A DNA stretch of 11,897 nucleotides, from positions 1 through 11,897 of the forward strand of contig SXWG01000153.1 in the NCBI GenBank assembly GCA_005789925.1, read 5' to 3'. A model generated the notes under the pieces. The model was not told where the DNA came from. It did no database searches and saw only the letters and a list, made by a program, of their open reading frames with translations. The translations under genes and the position numbers were made by a program. Numbering within the stretch: position 1 is the first letter of the stretch; each line of letters begins with the position of its first letter. Origin of the DNA: Actinomycetota bacterium. Lineage in GTDB: Bacteria > Actinomycetota > Acidimicrobiia > Acidimicrobiales > Ilumatobacteraceae. Shown here piece after piece: positions 1 through 5,236 of this stretch.

Positions 1-583
1 CGAAGATGTCGGTTATTACGCGCATCGACGGACGTGGTGGGTACACGTACGTTCCGCGTGCGATGTATTCCTTCAGAAGGTCGTTCTGGATGGTTCCACT
101 GATCGCAGATGCGGGGACCCCTTGTTCTTCTGCGACCAATTCGTACATCAACAACAGAATCGCTGCCGTGGAGTTGATGGTCATCGACGTCGACACTTTG
201 TCGAGCGGCAAATCCGCGAGCAACAAACGCATGTCGGCAAGCGAGTCGATGGCCACACCAACCTTTCCCACCTCGCCTTCGGCGCGCGGGTGGTCGCTGT
301 CGTAACCCATCTGGGTCGGAAGGTCGAACGCACATGACAGACCGGTCTGACCAGCTTGCAGGAGGAACTTGAACCGCTCATTCGTCGACTCGGCGGTGCC
401 GAAGCCGGCATATTGCCGCATGGTCCACAATTTCCCGCGATACATCGTGGGATACACACCTCGGGTGTACGGCGCCGTGCCCGGCGTGCCGAGCTTCTGT
501 GCCGGATCCCAACCTGCGAGAGATTCGGCGGTGTACAACTCGGCGATAGGAATACCCGAGTCTGTGCGCTTGTCGTCAGCCAT
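1..583 (-). CDS. Methylmalonyl-CoA mutase large subunit, N-terminal part (cut by window edge)
   Basis: Cobalamin-dependent acyl-CoA mutase that interconverts methylmalonyl-CoA and succinyl-CoA in the cytoplasm. Only the first 194 codons are present; the reading frame is still open at base 1. The visible part belongs to the substrate-binding TIM barrel: PYTRGVYPTMYRG (38-50), RQYAGFGTAE (56-65), AFDLPTQMGYDSDHP (85-99) and TIQNDLLKEYIARGTYVYPP (164-183). Two residues speak to substrate: Tyr58 in RQYAG and Arg176 in IARGTYVYPP align with the Tyr and Arg that hold the methylmalonyl carboxylate in the Propionibacterium enzyme. Isobutyryl-CoA mutases have Phe and Gln there, so the methylmalonyl form is favoured. 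The B12-binding domain lies outside the window or on a separate subunit, so the full architecture is unknown. The ATG at 583 sits 6 bases behind a TAGCCT -10 box. The Rid-family gene lies 45 bases upstream on the same strand. Confidence 0.9.
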   Translation of the reverse strand, partial: MADDKRTDSGIPIAELYTAESLAGWDPAQKLGTPGTAPYTRGVYPTMYRGKLWTMRQYAGFGTAESTNERFKFLLQAGQTGLSCAFDLPTQMGYDSDHPRAEGEVGKVGVAIDSLADMRLLLADLPLDKVSTSMTINSTAAILLLMYELVAEEQGVPASAISGTIQNDLLKEYIARGTYVYPPRPSMRVITDIF

Positions 584-589
584 GACGCA

Positions 590-595
590 AGGCTA
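590..595 (-). promoter_or_regulatory. -10 box TAGCCT of the mutase gene, probably leaderless
   Basis: Read on the minus strand, TAGCCT fits TAnnnT. It is followed by six bases (TGCGTC) and then the ATG of the mutase gene. Transcription would therefore begin at or within a base of the start codon. No purine-rich ribosome-binding site precedes this ATG, which agrees with a leaderless message. No good -35 box was seen. Confidence 0.5.
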
Positions 596-610
596 AAGGA
601 GATAGGTACT

Positions 611-627
611 CGTTCCCCAATGGAACG
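611..627 (-). terminator. Small hairpin after the Rid-family gene
   Basis: The inverted repeat CGTTCC / GGAACG (6 bp stem, 5-base loop) begins 1 base past the TGA of the Rid-family gene. On the minus strand it is followed by a loosely pyrimidine-rich stretch (TATCTCCTTT) rather than a clean T run. It is a weak terminator candidate that would separate this gene from the mutase promoter just downstream. Confidence 0.35.
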
Positions 628-628
628 G

Positions 629-1051
629 TCATCGTGCGGCTATGACAGCAATCTCCATCTTCCACGCAGGCTGCGCCAATGCGGGAACCGTGACCAACGT
701 GCTCGCTGCGCGAACCTCACCCAACGCACTGTCACGCTCAGCCATCACGAGTCGGAGTCGTTCGGCCAGATCATCTGCGACCACGACGTACGTCGTGACG
801 CTCACAATGTCGTCGACGGACAGTGACGCCTCTGCGAGTATCGCCGTGATGTTCTGCCACACCAAGCGTGCTTGTTCACAGATGTGCTCGGGTACCGAAC
901 CATCATGCCGAACCGGTACGACACCAGAAGTGAAGACCAGTTGGCGGGCACCTTCGACGTTGACCCCATGTGCATACTTCGCGGCAGGGGGCGCCATCGT
1001 CGAGGGCGCCAATTCAGTACGCGTGGTCAACGACTTGTCCTGCGAGGTCAT
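629..1051 (-). CDS. Rid-family (YjgF/YER057c/UK114) protein lacking the catalytic Arg
   Basis: Small cytoplasmic protein of 140 residues, normal for the family, which forms trimers with ligand sites between subunits. Recognisable blocks are LVFTSGVVPV (38-47), the helix IAxxx-type segment CEQARLVWQNITAILAEA (58-75), VSVTTYVV (83-90) and the C-terminal strand WKMEIAVIAA (130-139). RidA itself hydrolyses 2-aminoacrylate and related imines using an Arg in a PARS-type motif (Arg105 in E. coli). My hand alignment of the C-terminal block places Ser117 at that position (RAASTLVTV, 114-122). This protein is thus more likely one of the Rid subgroups without RidA-type deaminase activity, and its substrate is unknown. 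Arg114 is nearby and a shifted alignment cannot be fully excluded. The ATG at 1051 was chosen because a TAGTGT box ends 6 bases before it. The mutase gene follows on the same strand. Confidence 0.88.
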   Translation of the reverse strand: MTSQDKSLTTRTELAPSTMAPPAAKYAHGVNVEGARQLVFTSGVVPVRHDGSVPEHICEQARLVWQNITAILAEASLSVDDIVSVTTYVVVADDLAERLRLVMAERDSALGEVRAASTLVTVPALAQPAWKMEIAVIAAR

Positions 1052-1054
1052 GCG

Positions 1055-1084
1055 TTAACACTAGGTCTGGACACCCAGTAGCGT
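1055..1084 (+). promoter_or_regulatory. Promoter TTAACA-N18-TAGCGT of the aldolase gene, probably leaderless
   Basis: TTAACA at 1055-1060 matches the -35 consensus at five of six bases. After 18 bases comes TAGCGT at 1079-1084, which fits TAnnnT. The ATG at 1092 lies 7 bases further on. The -35 shares bases with the -10 box of the divergent Rid-family gene (1058-1063), so polymerase cannot easily occupy both promoters at once. Confidence 0.5.
1058..1063 (-). promoter_or_regulatory. -10 box TAGTGT of the Rid-family gene, probably leaderless
   Basis: On the minus strand TAGTGT is followed by six bases (TAACGC) and then the ATG at 1051, the spacing expected when transcription starts at the start codon. 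No ribosome-binding site fits in this gap. The divergent aldolase gene starts only 40 bases away, so its promoter must overlap this one. No clear -35 box was seen. Confidence 0.5.
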
Positions 1085-1091
1085 GACAGCC

Positions 1092-1910
1092 ATGACCATC
1101 GCACCAGATGCACCAACACGATCCATCGACGGAGTCGAATTGACCAAGAAGGAAGTTGAGTGGACATTCCCACCGGTCTTCGACAACGTCGAAGATGAGC
1201 GTCTCCATCGCAAAGAGAAGCTCGCGGGTGCGCTGCGCATCTTCGGACGCCTCGGATTCGCCGAGGGCGTCGCCGGGCACATCACCGTGCGTGATCCCGA
1301 ATTCCCGGATCTGTTCTGGGTGAACCCGCTCGGGCTGTCGTTTCGCCACATGACCGTCAGCGACCTCATCCTCGTCAATCATGAGGGTGACATCGTGTAC
1401 GGCCGCCGCCCAGTGAACCGCGCGGCGTTCGTCATCCACTCAGCAATCCACGAGGCTCGCCCCGACGTCATCGCCGCGGCACACTCACATTCGGTGTACG
1501 GCAAGGCATGGTCCTCTCTCGGGCGGCCCCTCGACCCCATCACCCAAGATGCGTGTTACTTCTACGAAGACCACGTCGTCATCAGTGAACAAGGTGGAGC
1601 GGTGGTCTTCGATGTCGATGCCGGCAAGGAATTGGCGTCGAAATTCGTCGGTGCACGTGCCGCCATTCACCAGAGCCATGGTTTGTTCACCACGGGTCAG
1701 ACCGTCGACGAAGCAGCGTTCCTCTTTATCTCCATGGAACGTACGTGTCAGGCTCAGATCCTCGCCGAGTCTGTTGGCACTCCGAAGATGATCCCGCACG
1801 AATTTGCGAAGTACACGCGAGAGAACGCCGGCAACTCAATCGTGTCGTGGCTGCATTTCCAGCCGCTGTGGCAAGAGATCTGCCGCACCGACCCAGACTT
1901 GTTCGACTGA
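1092..1910 (+). CDS. Class II aldolase/adducin-family protein
   Basis: A 272-residue cytoplasmic protein of the zinc-dependent class II aldolase/adducin head fold. This family includes L-fuculose- and L-ribulose-phosphate enzymes but also many members of unknown reaction. Seen here: GVAGHITVRDP (59-69), the metal-binding AAAHSHS with His131 and His133, and HQSHGLFTTG (193-202), in which His196 is the likely third zinc ligand. In fuculose-1-phosphate aldolase a Glu stands four residues before a conserved His and acts as acid/base. The matching place here is Ala112 (NRAAFVIHSAIH, 109-120), so ordinary sugar-phosphate aldol cleavage is doubtful. The long N-terminal lead (about 40 residues) and a Trp-rich C-terminus (SWLHFQPLWQEI) are typical of the larger adducin-like subgroup. 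A GTG at 1083 is in frame but lies inside the proposed -10 box, so the ATG at 1092 is preferred. The transporter gene follows 2 bases after the stop codon. Confidence 0.88.
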   Translation: MTIAPDAPTRSIDGVELTKKEVEWTFPPVFDNVEDERLHRKEKLAGALRIFGRLGFAEGVAGHITVRDPEFPDLFWVNPLGLSFRHMTVSDLILVNHEGDIVYGRRPVNRAAFVIHSAIHEARPDVIAAAHSHSVYGKAWSSLGRPLDPITQDACYFYEDHVVISEQGGAVVFDVDAGKELASKFVGARAAIHQSHGLFTTGQTVDEAAFLFISMERTCQAQILAESVGTPKMIPHEFAKYTRENAGNSIVSWLHFQPLWQEICRTDPDLFD

Positions 1911-1912
1911 CG

Positions 1913-2803
1913 TTGGCGTCTGGCACACGGTCGGCCCGATTCGTCGAATCGGCGCCAGCCGAGATTTTCTTTCTCCTGTCTGCGGCGGCGCAGTACACGG
2001 GTGCTGTCGTCGCAGTGCGACTGTTCGACGATGCGTCTCCCCCGACAATCGCATTGTTCCGGGTGTTGTCAGCTGCAGGTCTTCTCATGTTGTTCTCGTT
2101 GCGCAGCAATCACGCGCCATGGACACGACATGACCTGTACGCAGCGGCAAGCTTCGGTGTCGCGACCGCGATGATGAACCTCACCTTTTACTTGGCCATC
2201 GACCGGCTTCCTCTCGGCAAGAGCGTCACCATCGAGTTCATCGGCCCCATCGCTGTTGCAGCACTGCGCACCAAAACGGCGCGAAACACTGTCGCCTTGT
2301 TGCTCGCCGCAGGCGGAGTCGTGGTGCTCGGGGGTGTCGAGATTGCAGATGAACCTCTTGGGCTCTTCTTCCTGCTAATCGCATCTGCGATGTGGGCTGG
2401 CTACATCGTTCTCGGGTCGCGCGTCGCACAGACCGACCGTGGAGTGAACGGACTCGGAGTCGGTCTGGTGTTCGGAGCGCTCGTCATTGCGCCATTCGGT
2501 GCCGGTGATGCGGGCACTGTTCTCACCACACCGTGGCTACTGGCCGCATGCGTTCTTGTCGGAGCATCATCAAGTGCAATCGGATATGGAATTGATCAAG
2601 CGGTCATGCGTCGCATTCCAATACGTCGCTTCTCGGTGATGTTGTCGTTGCTTCCGGTGACAGCAGCCGTGTTCGGTTTCGTGTTCCTCGACCAGACACC
2701 CACTCGCACCGACCTCTTCGGCATGATGCTCGTTCTCGTCGGTGTTGCAATTCAAGAGCGTGATGTCATCGATCGCCGCCCCGAGGTGGCCGAAACCCCC
2801 TAG
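1913..2803 (+). CDS. EamA/RhtA-type DMT-superfamily transporter
   Basis: Integral membrane protein of about 296 residues with ten predicted helices in two EamA halves (roughly residues 15-140 and 145-282). The block FYLAIDRLPLGKSVTIEFIG (91-110) resembles the RhtA subgroup, whose studied members export threonine and homoserine; the substrate here is unknown. The second half carries the usual C-terminal pattern (AIGYGIDQAVMRRIPIRRFS, then VFLDQTPTRTDLFGMMLVLV). The frame is open back to 1745, but that part overlaps the aldolase gene and reads as soluble, Arg-rich sequence. I chose the TTG at 1913, which begins 2 bases after the aldolase stop codon, implying translational coupling and one operon. 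A co-transcribed exporter might remove a product or substrate of the aldolase-like enzyme, but that is only inference. The TAG stop codon is reused in the -10 box of the next gene. Confidence 0.85.
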   Translation: MASGTRSARFVESAPAEIFFLLSAAAQYTGAVVAVRLFDDASPPTIALFRVLSAAGLLMLFSLRSNHAPWTRHDLYAAASFGVATAMMNLTFYLAIDRLPLGKSVTIEFIGPIAVAALRTKTARNTVALLLAAGGVVVLGGVEIADEPLGLFFLLIASAMWAGYIVLGSRVAQTDRGVNGLGVGLVFGALVIAPFGAGDAGTVLTTPWLLAACVLVGASSSAIGYGIDQAVMRRIPIRRFSVMLSLLPVTAAVFGFVFLDQTPTRTDLFGMMLVLVGVAIQERDVIDRRPEVAETP

Positions 2804-2806
2804 CGT
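2801..2806 (+). promoter_or_regulatory. -10 box TAGCGT of the SpoIID-like gene, built on a stop codon
   Basis: TAGCGT is identical to the proposed -10 box of the aldolase gene. Its first three bases are the stop codon of the transporter gene. Seven bases later comes a GTG (2814), and directly after that an in-frame ATG (2817). The spacing favours a leaderless message starting at GTG 2814. No -35 match was seen. Confidence 0.45.
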
Positions 2807-2813
2807 TGTCGGG

Positions 2814-5183
2814 GTGATGCGCCCTCCCCGCTCTGCAGCTGTTACGCGCATGTTGTGCGTCATTGCCGCCGTCCTGGGCCTGACAACTTCGAGCCTCGTC
2901 GTGTCCAGCCCCGACCGTGCCCGCGCAGCGACCTTGCCTCCACTTGCGGTCATCATTCGCGGTCACGGCTTCGGTCATGGCCGTGGCATGAGTCAGTACG
3001 GAGCCTTTGGTTGGGCGACGATCTACAACAAGACGTGGCAAGAAATCTTGAACTTCTATTACGGCGGAACGGGGAACACAATCTCGTCATTGTCAGATGC
3101 CGACAAGGTGCTGTTGCCGTCGAATCTTATGACTGTGCGACTGCAAGCCCTCGACAATGCTCAGACCGCTGTGCAGTCTGACAACGGATCTGCGCAGTGG
3201 GATGCAGACCCCGCACAGAAGAAGTACGCGTCGCTTCTCGCACGTGAGGTCGGTGACAACATCTATGACGTCTGGGGCTCGACCACCGCCACGTGTCCGT
3301 TGGCAAGCGGTGACCCTACGGGCTTCACGCTCATCGGAAACGACATACCCGGACCGATCACGTTTCGAGCGGCAAATTCAACTGCACCTGCGGCCGTTTC
3401 TCCCACGGACTTGCTCGGCGTGTGCGAACCACCAACCACGTCATACCCCAAAGGTCGAGTGCGTTATTACCGCGGCATCATCCGTGCAGTAAATGACACC
3501 GCCAAGTCGAATCGCACAGTCAACGCTGTCGAACTCGAGAGCTATGTACGGGGCGTCGTACCGCGTGAGTCGCTCGCCAGTTGGGGAGACAGCGCCAATC
3601 GAAACGGCATGAACGCACTCCGAGCACAGGCTGTCGCAGCACGAAGTTACGGCCTGTCTGAGGCTCGATACAGCTACGCGAAGACGTGTGACTCGATGAG
3701 TTGCCAGGTGTATGGCGGTGCCGCACTTCGAGACATTGGTGGCACGACGAAAGTGATCGAAGAGGCCAACACAGATCTTGCAGTCGCCGAGACCGCCGGT
3801 GTCATTTTGCGCACTGCACAGGGGTCGGTGCTGCGCAGTGAATACACCTCATCGAATGGTGGCCGCACGGCAGGAAGTCCGGTTCCTGCTCGCGTGGACG
3901 ACGGCGACATCGCGGCCAATCCGACCCTGAAAGACTGGAGTCGGTCCCTGTCAGCAAAAAGACTGCAGGACAAGTACCCCACCATCGGCATCTTCACCGC
4001 CATCACCACCGACCATGACGGTGCCGGTGGTGACTTCGGGGGCTACGCGACCAAAGTGACGATCACGGGTACGGCCGGTGTCATCACCCGCACAGCTGGC
4101 GAGTTCGACAGCGACTGGGACCTCAACTCGCCATGGTTCGACACCACGCCGGTGTACGGTGCCGAGCCAACCGATCCGGTCGTCGGCTCGATCCTCTTCA
4201 TCAGCGATTCGACAGGTTTGAGTATCGCGGCTGAATTCGCCGACCTCATCACCATCGCGTACCCAACCGTGAACTTTCAGGCATGCACCGGTCGCGGAAT
4301 CATCGGCACGACGTGCACCGACGGAATTGCGGTCGTCAATGCATCTGAGACCCCGGCAATCGCCCTCATTGCCCTCGGCTACAACGACGATCCGGCAACG
4401 TATGACACCGAGATGCAGCAGCTGCTCTCAGCTCTTGTTGCTAAGGGCGTGCAACGCATCGTCTTCGTGAACATGTCGACGCGCTCAACAAACAGGTCGT
4501 ACCAACGCAGTAATGACGTGTTGGCCTCAGTCGCGGCAGCGAACTCGAACGTGAGCATTCTTGACTGGAATGCCGCAAGCGCCGATGCGAGTAAGACGAG
4601 GTGGTTCGACTCGTCCAAGATTCATCTCACGACGACCGGCAAGACGGAATACGCGTGGTGGTTGCGTTCTCAACTCGATATCTTGCGACAACAAGGGCTG
4701 TTGCCAACGACCGCGGCTCCCGCAGCCTTGTTGCCGGGTCTACCGCTTGCCAAAGGGCACGCCGGCACGATGGTGAAGTCGCTACAGCGCACGCTGAATG
4801 CGACGCTAGGTCTCAAGAGGAAGAGAGCGCTCCGCATCGACGGCGTCTACGGTGCCGCAACGATTCGTGCTGTGCGAGCACTGCAAACAGGTCGCTCCTG
4901 GACGGTCACGGGTCAAGTGGACCGGGCGACATGGGAGCTTCTCGGCTTGGCGGTCGATCCGAAAGTGACGACATTGTCGACCGGGTCCGTGCATCCGTCT
5001 GTCCGCACCATTCACCAGTCACTCGCCAAAGTGCTGAAGGTAAGAGTCGCCACCACCAACACCTACTCGAAGTCGACTGCCACGTTGGTGCGAACATTTC
5101 AAAAGCGAGCACAGCTTCCTGTGACTGGGGTGGTCGATGGAACGACCTGGGCTGTGCTCACCGCCACTGCCGCGCGAACCTAA
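2814..5183 (+). CDS. Secreted SpoIID/LytB - SGNH-like - double peptidoglycan-binding protein
   Basis: Exported cell-wall protein of 789 residues (from GTG 2814). Residues 1-38 are a signal peptide: basic start (RPPR), hydrophobic core and an ARA|AT cleavage site. A SpoIID/LytB domain follows: GHGFGHGRGMSQYGA (50-64), LESYVRGVVPRES (241-253) with the expected catalytic Glu252, ALRAQAVAARSYGL (268-281), CDSMSCQVYGG (292-302) and YTSSNGGRT (344-352). SpoIID is a lytic transglycosylase that cuts glycan strands stripped of peptides. From about 457 to 625 there is an SGNH-hydrolase-like region: SDSTG with candidate nucleophile Ser466, LGYND (521-525) and SKIHLT with His604. It is degenerate: the GDS glycine is Ser and the Asp of DxxH is Ser601. 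Two PG_binding_1 repeats (about 651-711 and 724-782) end the protein. The frame is open to 2742, but the leader would then be too long and the promoter would fall inside the gene. It converges with glfT2. Confidence 0.87.
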   Translation: MMRPPRSAAVTRMLCVIAAVLGLTTSSLVVSSPDRARAATLPPLAVIIRGHGFGHGRGMSQYGAFGWATIYNKTWQEILNFYYGGTGNTISSLSDADKVLLPSNLMTVRLQALDNAQTAVQSDNGSAQWDADPAQKKYASLLAREVGDNIYDVWGSTTATCPLASGDPTGFTLIGNDIPGPITFRAANSTAPAAVSPTDLLGVCEPPTTSYPKGRVRYYRGIIRAVNDTAKSNRTVNAVELESYVRGVVPRESLASWGDSANRNGMNALRAQAVAARSYGLSEARYSYAKTCDSMSCQVYGGAALRDIGGTTKVIEEANTDLAVAETAGVILRTAQGSVLRSEYTSSNGGRTAGSPVPARVDDGDIAANPTLKDWSRSLSAKRLQDKYPTIGIFTAITTDHDGAGGDFGGYATKVTITGTAGVITRTAGEFDSDWDLNSPWFDTTPVYGAEPTDPVVGSILFISDSTGLSIAAEFADLITIAYPTVNFQACTGRGIIGTTCTDGIAVVNASETPAIALIALGYNDDPATYDTEMQQLLSALVAKGVQRIVFVNMSTRSTNRSYQRSNDVLASVAAANSNVSILDWNAASADASKTRWFDSSKIHLTTTGKTEYAWWLRSQLDILRQQGLLPTTAAPAALLPGLPLAKGHAGTMVKSLQRTLNATLGLKRKRALRIDGVYGAATIRAVRALQTGRSWTVTGQVDRATWELLGLAVDPKVTTLSTGSVHPSVRTIHQSLAKVLKVRVATTNTYSKSTATLVRTFQKRAQLPVTGVVDGTTWAVLTATAART

Positions 5184-5185
5184 GC

Positions 5186-5222
5186 GCAGGAGCGCTCCTG
5201 CCACACCTACGGCGTCGCGCCG
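5186..5222. terminator. Two hairpins in the gap between convergent genes
   Basis: GCAGGAGCGCTCCTGC (5186-5201) is a perfect 16-base palindrome just past the stop codon of the SpoIID-like gene; as a hairpin it has a 6 bp stem and a 4-base loop. A second inverted repeat, CGGCG-TCG-CGCCG (5210-5222), follows and includes the last codons of glfT2. There is no T run, which is common for actinobacterial terminators. The symmetry would suit termination from both sides of this 23-base gap. Confidence 0.45.
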
Positions 5223-5236
5223 AAGCGCTCCTGCCA
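5191..5236. repeat. 13-base direct repeat at the convergent gene ends
   Basis: AGCGCTCCTGCCA occurs at 5191-5203 and again at 5224-5236, 33 bases apart. The first copy is half of the intergenic palindrome; the second encodes the C-terminal residues around Trp-Gln-Glu-Arg of glfT2. It could be a small local duplication. Confidence 0.6.

Noticed and set aside
596..602. AAAGGAGATA resembling a ribosome-binding site on the plus strand near 596-605
   Set aside because: No plus-strand gene begins after it; the surrounding genes are on the minus strand, so it is chance.
1745..1912. N-terminal extension of the transporter
   Set aside because: It overlaps the aldolase coding region and would place an Arg-rich soluble stretch before the first membrane helix.
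2742..2813. Upstream start for the SpoIID-like protein
   Set aside because: It overlaps the transporter gene and would put 24 extra residues before the signal peptide; the -10 box also lies within it.
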